Positions 1 through 4,920 of a stretch of 7,139 bases of DNA are shown piece after piece. This DNA is from an uncultured Collinsella sp. (GTDB lineage: Bacteria > Actinomycetota > Coriobacteriia > Coriobacteriales > Coriobacteriaceae). Under the pieces are notes generated by a model that worked only from the letters and a program-made list of their open reading frames with translations, was not told the origin of the DNA and made no database searches. The first letter of the stretch is position 1, and each line of letters begins with the position of its first letter. Made by a program: the position numbers and the translations under genes. The stretch spans positions 1 through 7,139 of the forward strand of contig CABUWV010000029.1 in assembly GCA_902495355.1 (NCBI GenBank), written 5' to 3'.

Positions 1-4
1 AACC

Positions 5-21
5 GGACACACATTCTGTCC
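5..21. repeat. GGACA/TGTCC inverted-repeat element, copy 1
   Basis: The 17 bases GGACACACATTCTGTCC form a 5-bp inverted repeat (GGACA/TGTCC) around a 7-base centre. A second copy with one mismatch lies exactly 90 bp further right. Outer bases AACCG (1-5) and CGGTT (25-29) also pair, so this copy may be part of a larger hairpin cut by the window edge. It could be a dispersed hairpin repeat or an operator of an unseen gene to the left. The sequence shows the repeat but not its role. Confidence 0.6.
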
Positions 22-57
22 GAGCGGTTAAAAGCGGGCACGGAATTTAAACGGCTG

Positions 58-88
58 AAAAAGGGGCATCGACCTGCGCCGATACCCC
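58..88 (-). terminator. Intrinsic terminator of trpS
   Basis: Read on the minus strand, a 9-bp stem (88-80 with 71-63) closes an 8-base loop and is followed at once by five T (62-58). One pair, between 84 and 67, is a U-G wobble in the minus-strand RNA. In plus-strand RNA it would be an A-C mismatch, so the hairpin fits transcription from trpS. It begins 92 bases after the trpS stop codon. Confidence 0.75.
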
Positions 89-94
89 CAACGT

Positions 95-111
95 GGACAC
101 ACATTTTGTCC
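95..111. repeat. GGACA/TGTCC inverted-repeat element, copy 2
   Basis: GGACACACATTTTGTCC differs from copy 1 (5-21) only at the twelfth base (T for C), in the unpaired centre. The two copies are in the same orientation and bracket the trpS terminator. This copy lies between that terminator and the trpS stop codon, so it is transcribed in the trpS 3' untranslated region. It is either a dispersed repeat or a protein-binding site, and its function is unknown. Confidence 0.6.
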
Positions 112-179
112 TATAAGCCAAAAACGGACGCCGTGGCGCCCGCCCAAAAGCAATCGAAAGTTCTAGCCAGCAGATCGGT

Positions 180-1229
180 CTAGTACACCATGCCCATGGC
201 GTCCCGAACCTCGGCCAGGGTCTGCTCGGCGATCTCGTTGGCACGGCGGTTGCCCTCGTGCAGTACGTCCTTCACATAGTCCAGATCGTTCTCATAGCGC
301 TGGCGACGTTCGCGGATCGGTGCGAAGTACTCGTTGACAGCCTCGGTCACGTACTTCTTGAGCTGGCCGGAGCCGCCCATGCCAATCTCCTCGGCAATCT
401 CAACCTCGGAACGGCCGGTGCAGATGGCGGCCGTCGAAAGCAGGCCGGACACGCCGGGACGGTTCTCGGGATCGAACGTGATCATGCGCTCGGAGTCGGT
501 CTGACTCTTCTTGATGCGCTTGGCCGTCTCCTCGGCAGTCATCGAGATATTGATGGCGTTGCCGTAGCTCTTGCTCATCTTGCGGCCGTCCAGGCCGGGC
601 AGCAGCGGGGTCTCGGACAGCAGCGCCTCGACCTCGGGGAACACCTTGCCGTAGCGGTTGTTAAAGCGGCGGGCGATGGTGCGGGTGAGCTCGATGTGCG
701 GCAGCTGGTCGCGACCGACCGGCACCACGTTGCCCTTGCAGAACAGGATGTCGCAGGCCTGGTGCACCGGGTAGGTGAGCAGAAGGCCGGTAAGCTCATG
801 GCCCGAGGCCTCCATCTCGGCCTTAACCGTGGGGTTGCGCGCCAGCTCGGCCTCGGACACCAGCGACAGGAACGGCAGCATGAGCTGGTTGGCGGCGGGC
901 ACGGCGGAGTGCGCGTAGATCATGGTCTTGTCGGGGTCGATACCGCAGGCAAGGTAGTCCATGACCATGTTGTACACGTTGTCCTGGATGTGCTCGGTGG
1001 TGTCGCGGTCGGTGATGACCTGGTAGTCGGCGATGAGCACGTTGGTCTTGGCACCCATGTTCTGCAACTCAACGCGGCCCTTGAGGGTGCCAAAGTAGTG
1101 GCCCAGGTGCAGACGGCCGGTGGGGCGGTCACCGGTAAGCATGGTGAACTTCTCGGGCGTCTTGGCCAGGCCCTCGCGAATGGCGTTGCTCTTTTGCAGC
1201 GCGACTTCGTAGCTGTTCTCGTTTGGCAT
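180..1229 (-). CDS. trpS: Tryptophanyl-tRNA synthetase
   Basis: This 349-residue class I aminoacyl-tRNA synthetase charges tRNA-Trp with tryptophan, using ATP, in the cytoplasm. The HIGH-type signature is HLGH at residues 41-44, inside the motif DRPTGRLHLGH typical of TrpRS. The KMSKS loop is exact at residues 217-221 (GRKMSKS). Both are on the Rossmann catalytic domain, and the remaining C-terminal part is helical. Length is normal for bacterial TrpRS (about 330-350). The ATG at 1229-1227 was chosen because an AGGAG Shine-Dalgarno lies just upstream (plus-strand 1235-1239) and because the open frame beyond it, up to 1373, has no family resemblance. The upstream neighbour is the wecA-like gene, 159 bases away on the same strand. 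An intrinsic terminator follows at 58-88. No T-box antiterminator sequence is visible upstream. Confidence 0.97.
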   Translation of the reverse strand: MPNENSYEVALQKSNAIREGLAKTPEKFTMLTGDRPTGRLHLGHYFGTLKGRVELQNMGAKTNVLIADYQVITDRDTTEHIQDNVYNMVMDYLACGIDPDKTMIYAHSAVPAANQLMLPFLSLVSEAELARNPTVKAEMEASGHELTGLLLTYPVHQACDILFCKGNVVPVGRDQLPHIELTRTIARRFNNRYGKVFPEVEALLSETPLLPGLDGRKMSKSYGNAINISMTAEETAKRIKKSQTDSERMITFDPENRPGVSGLLSTAAICTGRSEVEIAEEIGMGGSGQLKKYVTEAVNEYFAPIRERRQRYENDLDYVKDVLHEGNRRANEIAEQTLAEVRDAMGMVY

Positions 1230-1388
1230 GATTGCTCCTAACGTATGTTCATGGGTCAAGATGATAACGCGTTTATTGGAGGGGCGGGGCGTTAGCAGGA
1301 GAGGGGCGGGAGAGAGGCGGCTTGGGCGATGGGTGCGGCGCGGCTGCGCTTGGCCAACGGTGCCTAGGCACATCCTCGGCAGCTTACC
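1230..1388 (-). other. Intergenic region upstream of trpS
   Basis: This 159-base gap separates the wecA-like stop codon from the trpS start. It holds the trpS ribosome binding site (AGGAG, 1235-1239) and a TATCAT -10-like hexamer on the minus strand (1266-1261), but no convincing -35 at normal spacing. There is no hairpin followed by a T run, so read-through from the wecA-like gene is possible. A 12-bp palindrome, GTGCCTAGGCAC (1360-1371), is within what chance allows. Confidence 0.4.
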
Positions 1389-2588
1389 CTAGAGCTTGTG
1401 GTGGCGCTCTTCCTTACGTTCCTCGGCTGCCTGCTCCTCCTGCTTAAAGGCGGGGTCGTCGGGGGTTACCAGCTCGTCTTCGTGCGTGCGCTTGTTGTAA
1501 TGGTGGCGCAGCACGGGCTCAAACAGGTGCAGGTGCTTGGCGAAGGCCGCCGAGCCAATGGCGAGCACGGTAAAGATGAGCACGCGCATGGGAACCTCGA
1601 CCTGATTGATGGCGGCGGCGCCGGCCGAAAGCATGATGCACCAGGCGTAGATGAGCAGCACGGCCTGCTTTTGGTTGTAACCCTCTTGAATCAGGCGGTG
1701 GTGAATGTGGCCCTTGTCGGCCTGCCCAATGCTAATGTGGGCGCGCTTGCGGCGTACGATGGCGCTAAACGTGTCGATGATGGGCACGCCGGCCACGATG
1801 AGCGGGATGATGAGCGATGTGAGCGCGGCGGTGCGGCTCACGTTGAGCAGCGATATGGAGCCGAGCGCAAAGCCCAGCAGCAGCGAACCCGAGTCGCCCA
1901 AGAAGATACTCGCGGGGTTGAAGTTGTACCGCAAAAAGGCCAAGCAGGCGCCAAACAACGCGATGGAGAGCGCGGCGGCATCGATGCGGCCCGAGAGAAC
2001 GGCCATCGAGAACATCGTGAACGATGCGATGCCACAGATACCCGTCGCCAGGCCGTCAAGGCCGTCGATGAGGTTGATAATGTTGGTGAACGCCACCAGG
2101 TAGACCACGGTGATGGGGTAAGCGAGCCAGCCGAGCATGATCTCGCCGGGGGCAAACGGGTTGACGATGACGCCGATTTTTAGGCCGCCCACGCAGGCGA
2201 TGAGCGCGGCGAGGACCTGGCCGGCCAGCTTTTGCTTGGGCTTGAGCTGGAGGACGTCGTCGATGGCGCCGGTCGCAAAGATGACGGTAAAAGAAAGCGC
2301 AAGTATGGGGTAGCTGATGTGCAGACGGGGGTGGGGCACCAAAACGGGCGGCCAGCCCAAGTACCAGGTGCCTAGGATCTGTACGGTGCAGGCGACGACG
2401 AGGCCCAAAAAGACCGCCGTGCCGCCCATGCGCGGGATGGGCTTAGTGTTGATACGGCGCTTGGAAGGATAGTCGACGGCGTCGAGCTTGATTGCCAGGC
2501 GCTTGACCAGGGGCACCGTAAGAAAGGTCGTGATAAAAGCCGCGACCGCCACGCAAAGGTACGGTATGAAGCTCGTGGAGGAAACCAT
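1389..2588 (-). CDS. wecA: MraY/WecA/TagO-family polyprenyl-phosphate sugar-1-phosphate transferase
   Basis: This 399-residue polytopic membrane enzyme is of glycosyltransferase family 4. Members move a sugar-1-phosphate, usually GlcNAc-1-P from UDP-GlcNAc, onto undecaprenyl phosphate at the inner face of the membrane, starting teichoic acid, O-antigen or other wall-glycopolymer synthesis. Family signatures appear in order: PRMGG (52-56), the catalytic Asp pair D110-D111 in GAIDD, NIINLIDGLDG (169-179), FLGDSGS (229-235), and HIHHRL (294-299) after a basic cytoplasmic loop. The HIHHRL-type loop favours WecA/TagO over MraY. About ten hydrophobic segments are evident. The last 35 or so residues are a charged cytoplasmic tail rich in E, K, R and H. 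ATG at 2588 is preferred over an in-frame TTG at 2606, since neither has a strong ribosome site and the ATG begins just before the first membrane helix. The acceptor and final polymer cannot be told from the sequence. Confidence 0.93.
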   Translation of the reverse strand: MVSSTSFIPYLCVAVAAFITTFLTVPLVKRLAIKLDAVDYPSKRRINTKPIPRMGGTAVFLGLVVACTVQILGTWYLGWPPVLVPHPRLHISYPILALSFTVIFATGAIDDVLQLKPKQKLAGQVLAALIACVGGLKIGVIVNPFAPGEIMLGWLAYPITVVYLVAFTNIINLIDGLDGLATGICGIASFTMFSMAVLSGRIDAAALSIALFGACLAFLRYNFNPASIFLGDSGSLLLGFALGSISLLNVSRTAALTSLIIPLIVAGVPIIDTFSAIVRRKRAHISIGQADKGHIHHRLIQEGYNQKQAVLLIYAWCIMLSAGAAAINQVEVPMRVLIFTVLAIGSAAFAKHLHLFEPVLRHHYNKRTHEDELVTPDDPAFKQEEQAAEERKEERHHKL

Positions 2589-2644
2589 GAATCGATAAAC
2601 CGCCAAGCGTCGAAGGAAAGGTCAAAGGGTGCCACGCCGCAAAG

Positions 2645-2673
2645 GGTATAGCTGATTCATGATACTCGACCAA
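2645..2673 (-). promoter_or_regulatory. Candidate promoter of the wecA-like gene
   Basis: On the minus strand, TTGGTC (2673-2668) and TATACC (2650-2645) are separated by exactly 17 bp. They match the sigma-70 consensus hexamers at 3 and 4 of 6 bases. A start near 2638 would give an untranslated leader of about 50 bases. The spacing is good and the hexamers are moderate. Confidence 0.4.
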
Positions 2674-2794
2674 GGAGGGTGTGAGGAATTGCACGGGGCG
2701 ATAATCACGTGCTTACCAGATATTCGAGTGATGGTGAGGTTCTGCCTGGTGCCTTTTGGAGATCTTGGCAGGATTTGCAATGTCGATTTTAGGC

Positions 2795-2965
2795 AAAAGA
2801 AAACCACCCCCCACGTTACGAAAATGAACCCACCTAAAACAGGTGGGTGCCCTCATCGACTGTTCCAGCGTCCTTAACAACGAAGGATACCTGTACTAGG
2901 TACGACTGTGTGGGCTCCCTAAATAAACGCGACGGTTCACCCAGTTGCTCCGCGGGGGGCGGAAT
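2795..2965 (-). ncRNA. ssrS: 6S RNA (ssrS) candidate
   Basis: 6S RNA mimics an open promoter and binds the housekeeping RNA polymerase holoenzyme, damping transcription in stationary phase. Its genes are often missed because they encode no protein. Here the minus-strand transcript is about 171 nt, a usual 6S length. Its 5' end (2962-2951) pairs with its 3' end (2815-2804) over 12 bp with two G-U wobbles, giving the long closing stem. The 3' half carries the hairpin ACCCACCT/AGGTGGGT (2848-2841 with 2835-2828), which I recall as typical of 6S RNAs of several phyla. A GCCC/GGGC pairing (2915-2912 with 2852-2849) starts the apical arm, and TCCTT/AAGGA (2887-2883 with 2875-2871) caps it. The central region between these arms would be the open bubble. 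TTTTCTTTT (2803-2795) supplies a terminator tail. A -10 TATGAT sits six bases before the proposed first base. The fold was done by eye and no covariance search was run. Confidence 0.8.
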
Positions 2966-2971
2966 ACCTAC

Positions 2972-3000
2972 ATCATAAAGCGGCACTTTGTGGATTCCAG
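2972..3000 (-). promoter_or_regulatory. Promoter of the 6S RNA candidate
   Basis: On the minus strand, TATGAT (2977-2972) is a 5-of-6 match to the -10 consensus. The hexamer 17 bp upstream is CTGGAA (3000-2995), a 3-of-6 match to -35. The predicted first base is A at 2965, directly before the closing stem of the RNA. The -35 lies only 2 bp from the -35 of a divergent rightward promoter. Confidence 0.55.
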
Positions 3001-3002
3001 TC

Positions 3003-3032
3003 TTGACATTACAAAAATCGTGTCGGACGATT
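3003..3032 (+). promoter_or_regulatory. Candidate promoter with operator-like inverted repeat for the PflX-like gene
   Basis: A perfect -35 TTGACA (3003-3008) is followed after 17 bp by GACGAT (3026-3031), a modest -10. A start near 3038 would give a leader of about 77 bases before the ATG at 3115. A 6-bp perfect inverted repeat, AATCGT/ACGATT (3016-3021 and 3027-3032, 5-base centre), overlaps the spacer and the -10, as a repressor site would. Repeats of that size also arise by chance. Confidence 0.4.
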
Positions 3033-3114
3033 ACGGCGCCTTGGGCTTGAGCCGTCTGCGCGGTTGGCCCTTTTGCGTTTGAGCTGCTGAATCGTTGTTT
3101 TGGAGCATGTTTTT

Positions 3115-4053
3115 ATGCCGACGTCGTTGACCGAACTTTTTTCGCCCGCCTGCCATTTGTGTCCGCGCCGTTGCGGTGCGGCGCGCGATGAGGGTGCGCG
3201 CGGCGTGTGTGGTGCCAACGACACGCTCAAGGTGGCCCGCGCGGCGCTTCATATGTGGGAGGAGCCGCCTATCTCGGGTGAGGCCGGTTCGGGCACGATT
3301 TTCTTTAGCGGTTGCTCGCTCAAATGCGTCTATTGCCAGAACCACGAGATCTCTACGGGCAATTTTGGGCTTGAGATTTCGCCCGAGCGCCTGGTCGAGA
3401 TTATGTTGGAGCTGCAGGACCAGGGTGCGAACAACATTAACCTGGTGACGGCGACACACTACGCGCACCTGCTGCCGGCTTCGATTTCCGCGGCACGGGC
3501 ACGCGGACTGGTCATCCCGATCGTCTACAACACGAGCGGTTATGAGCGCGCGAGTGCCGTGGCGGCGCTCGGCGATCTGGTCGACGTGTGGCTTACCGAC
3601 TTTAAATATGCCGATGCGGGGCTTGCACAGTCGCTCTCCCACATTAAGGACTACCCGCGTGTGGCCGTGTCGGGCCTGGCGCAAATGGCGCGCGAGATTG
3701 AGCGCCGCGGGGGAGAGCTGGTGGACGATGACGGGCTCATGAAGCGCGGCATGATCGTGCGTCACCTGGTGCTGCCGGGGCATGCGGACGATTCGTGTCG
3801 CGTGTTGGACCTGGTGTGGCAGACGGTGGGCGATGTGCCGATCTCGGTCATGAACCAGTACACGCCCAATGCGCTCATGCGCGAGCGGGGCGGCGACCTG
3901 GCACGAGCCGTGACGCGCGATGAGTACGAGCAGGTGCTCGACCATGCCGACGACCTGGGCTTTACAACGATGTTCTGGCAAGAGGGCGGCGCGGTAGACG
4001 AGAGCTTTACCCCGGCCTTCGACACCACCGGCGTCCTCACCAGCGCAAAGTAG
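3115..4053 (+). CDS. PflX-like radical SAM protein (COG1313 type)
   Basis: This 312-residue radical SAM enzyme uses a [4Fe-4S] cluster to cleave S-adenosylmethionine. The cluster motif is C67-x3-C71-x2-C74 in FFSGCSLKCVYCQN. It is preceded by four more cysteines, C13, C16 and C20 (CHLCPRRC) and C32 (VCG), and by the block LHMWEEPPISGEAGSGT (45-61). This layout is typical of the PflX group, which is related to pyruvate formate-lyase activases but has no settled substrate. The extra cysteines may hold a second metal site (inference). ATG 3115 was chosen because GGAG (3102-3105) lies 9 bases upstream. The in-frame TTG at 3100 overlaps that site and is less likely. The gene stands alone: no glycyl-radical enzyme is nearby, and it is followed 8 bases later by a long palindrome. 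Length is usual for the group. The family call is firm and the reaction is unknown. Confidence 0.92.
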   Translation: MPTSLTELFSPACHLCPRRCGAARDEGARGVCGANDTLKVARAALHMWEEPPISGEAGSGTIFFSGCSLKCVYCQNHEISTGNFGLEISPERLVEIMLELQDQGANNINLVTATHYAHLLPASISAARARGLVIPIVYNTSGYERASAVAALGDLVDVWLTDFKYADAGLAQSLSHIKDYPRVAVSGLAQMAREIERRGGELVDDDGLMKRGMIVRHLVLPGHADDSCRVLDLVWQTVGDVPISVMNQYTPNALMRERGGDLARAVTRDEYEQVLDHADDLGFTTMFWQEGGAVDESFTPAFDTTGVLTSAK

Positions 4054-4061
4054 CGCGTTCG

Positions 4062-4143
4062 CCGATGATTTTTCTGGGACGGGGATTAAAAAATCATTCG
4101 GTTCACAATGATTTTTTAATCCCCGTCCCAGAAAAATCATCGG
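4062..4143. repeat. Perfect 82-nt palindrome, REPIN-like inverted doublet
   Basis: Bases 4062-4098 are the exact reverse complement of 4107-4143: 37-bp arms with no mismatch around the 8-base centre CGGTTCAC. Each arm is itself a hairpin unit, with ATGATTTTT and AAAAATCAT (4065-4073 with 4089-4097, and 4108-4116 with 4132-4140) enclosing a 15-base loop that contains GGGACGGGG or its complement. It can therefore form one long cruciform or two small hairpins. This two-unit inverted layout is that of a REPIN or BIME repeat. No T run follows on either side, so it is not a standard intrinsic terminator, though it may protect the 3' end of the upstream mRNA. It starts 9 bases after the PflX-like stop codon. 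Confidence 0.9.
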
Positions 4144-4165
4144 GAGGATCGCTTGCTCGAAAGGT

Positions 4166-4194
4166 AGTCAAAATATCCCCGTCCCAAAAAGACT
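4166..4194. repeat. Degenerate third unit of the GGGACGGGG hairpin repeat
   Basis: ATCCCCGTCCCA (4175-4186) is identical to a stretch in the palindrome at 4062-4143 (4119-4130, and inverted at 4075-4086). It is enclosed by a different, shorter inverted repeat, AGTC (4166-4169) and GACT (4191-4194). It looks like a decayed or variant single unit of the same element, placed just ahead of the tRNA promoter. Confidence 0.55.
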
Positions 4195-4206
4195 GGGTAT
4201 TGGGCG

Positions 4207-4234
4207 TTGACAGTTGGCGAGCCGTAGGTAAAAT
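4207..4234 (+). promoter_or_regulatory. Promoter of tRNA-Ala
   Basis: A perfect TTGACA (4207-4212) and TAAAAT (4229-4234, 5 of 6) are separated by 16 bp. A start near 4241 leaves a 5' leader of about 7 bases for RNase P to remove before the mature tRNA at 4248. This is the strongest promoter in the window, as expected for a tRNA gene. Confidence 0.75.
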
Positions 4235-4247
4235 AACAACTTGTCCT

Positions 4248-4320
4248 GGGGACGTAGCTCAGTTGGGAGAGCGCTGCCGTCGCATGGCAGAGGCCGAGGG
4301 TTCGACTCCCTTCGTCTCCA
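4248..4320 (+). tRNA. tRNA-Ala, anticodon CGC
   Basis: The 73 bases fold into a standard cloverleaf. The acceptor stem pairs 4248-4254 with 4313-4319, the D arm is GCTC/GAGC (4257-4260 with 4269-4272), the anticodon stem is CTGCC/GGCAG (4274-4278 with 4286-4290), and the T arm is GAGGG/CCCTT enclosing TTCGACT. The loop GTCGCAT places the anticodon CGC at 4281-4283, which reads GCG (alanine). The third acceptor pair is G-U, the alanine identity element recognised by AlaRS, which confirms the assignment. The discriminator is A (4320) and the next bases are CCC, so the 3' CCA is not encoded and must be added by a nucleotidyltransferase. GCG is common in the genes of this window. Confidence 0.97.
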
Positions 4321-4336
4321 CCCTTGGATTTGATAA

Positions 4337-4366
4337 GCCGCTGACATTGTGTCGGCGGCTTTTTTT
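4337..4366 (+). terminator. Intrinsic terminator after tRNA-Ala
   Basis: A 10-bp stem (4337-4346 with 4350-4359, including one T-G pair) with a 3-base loop is followed by seven T (4360-4366). It lies 16 bases past the tRNA and only 19 bases before the ATG of the next gene. Expression of that gene must therefore come from read-through or from a promoter within the hairpin. CTGACA (4341-4346) and TTTAAA (4364-4369) are 17 bp apart but weak. Confidence 0.85.
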
Positions 4367-4385
4367 AAAAAGAAAGGGCGGTACT

Positions 4386-4838
4386 ATGGCCGAGCTTGAG
4401 TCCCAACCATTGTCCGACGAGGAGCGCGCCGAGTTGGAAGAGCTCCGCGCCGAGAAGGCCCGCCGCGAGGCTCAGGAAGAGGCTCGTCGCGAGCGTGAGG
4501 AGCTGGCTGCCCTGCGTGCCGAGCGAGCAAAGGCCGAGGAAGCCGCCACGAGGGCCGCATCCGAGCGCAAGCCCGCGCCCAAGCCCGCCACTGCGAAGCC
4601 TGCGCCTGCCACACCCAAACCTCAACCTAAAAAGGTGGCTCATCCCAAGCCCGCCGAGCCCAAGCCGAGCCGTGACGAGATGACCTTTGCCCAGCGCATG
4701 GTCACCTCCAAGGAGCCTACGGGTGAGAATGAGATCCCCGGCATGGCTCCGGCTCAAAAAATCATCATTGTGCTCGCCCTCATCGCGTTTATCGTCTTTA
4801 TGGTCTACACGATCACGGGCAGCATGGGCCTGCACTAA
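4386..4838 (+). CDS. Tail-anchored coiled-coil membrane protein, function unknown
   Basis: I do not recognise this 150-residue protein. Residues 8-62 are a highly charged heptad-like helix rich in E, R, A and L, probably a coiled coil. Residues 62-95 are a flexible linker rich in proline, lysine and alanine (repeated KPAP/PKP). A conserved-looking segment DEMTFAQRMVTSKE follows (97-110). Residues 125-144 are one strong transmembrane helix (KIIIVLALIAFIVFMVYTIT), and only six residues follow it. There is no signal peptide, so the N-terminal part should be cytoplasmic with the protein anchored by its tail (inference). The start ATG has a purine-rich GAAAGGGCGG just upstream. The gene begins 19 bases after the tRNA terminator and ends 82 bases before pncB, with no terminator between, so co-transcription with pncB is plausible. 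A structural or scaffold role fits the architecture but is not shown. Confidence 0.88.
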   Translation: MAELESQPLSDEERAELEELRAEKARREAQEEARREREELAALRAERAKAEEAATRAASERKPAPKPATAKPAPATPKPQPKKVAHPKPAEPKPSRDEMTFAQRMVTSKEPTGENEIPGMAPAQKIIIVLALIAFIVFMVYTITGSMGLH

Positions 4839-4920
4839 CCTGTTCGCGCTGGGCTCCATGCCCGCACGTCCGCCTCGTCCAACCCTCAACCTCTGCACAA
4901 CGCATCCGAAAGGTCGCCCC

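Larger units (their letters stand above)
2589..3114. other. Long intergenic region between the wecA-like and PflX-like genes
   Basis: This stretch has no credible protein gene. It contains, from left to right, the candidate wecA-like promoter (2645-2673), about 120 bases in which I see only a weak CTGCC/GGCAG pairing, the 6S RNA candidate (2795-2965), its promoter (2972-3000), and a rightward promoter with an inverted repeat (3003-3032). The leader of the PflX-like gene follows. Short open frames across it lack ribosome sites and family resemblance. Confidence 0.7.

Noticed and set aside
258..1241. Long open frame of 327 codons on the plus strand, antisense to trpS
   Set aside because: It is a GC-rich shadow: composition is biased to A, G, V, L and H, no family motif appears, and it lies wholly opposite a certain gene.
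1360..1371. 12-bp perfect palindrome GTGCCTAGGCAC between the wecA-like gene and trpS
   Set aside because: One or two palindromes of this length are expected by chance in 7 kb, and it is not at a promoter I can support.
1230..1373. N-terminal extension of trpS (48 residues more, open to 1373)
   Set aside because: The extension has no family resemblance, while ATG 1229 has an AGGAG ribosome site and gives the normal TrpRS length.
1230..1388. T-box or Trp attenuator upstream of trpS
   Set aside because: I see no conserved T-box antiterminator sequence, no Trp-rich leader peptide and no terminator hairpin with a T run.
2828..2848. ACCCACCT/AGGTGGGT hairpin considered as a stand-alone terminator
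   Set aside because: It has no T run on either side and is better explained as the internal 3' hairpin of the 6S RNA candidate.
3031..4140. Open frame of 369 codons on the minus strand, opposite the radical SAM gene
   Set aside because: It starts inside the palindrome, is rich in R, H and A with no motif, and overlaps a firmly identified gene.
4062..4320. Integration (att) site at the tRNA-Ala gene
   Set aside because: No duplicated tRNA 3' end, integrase or mobile cargo is present, and the genes on both sides look like ordinary chromosomal genes.
4065..4385. Upstream in-frame extension of the 150-aa membrane protein
   Set aside because: It would translate through the palindrome, the tRNA gene and its terminator. 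The ATG at 4386 has a ribosome site.
4687..4920. Upstream in-frame extension of pncB by 78 codons
   Set aside because: It overlaps the membrane-protein gene in another frame, and pncB homology starts just after ATG 4921.
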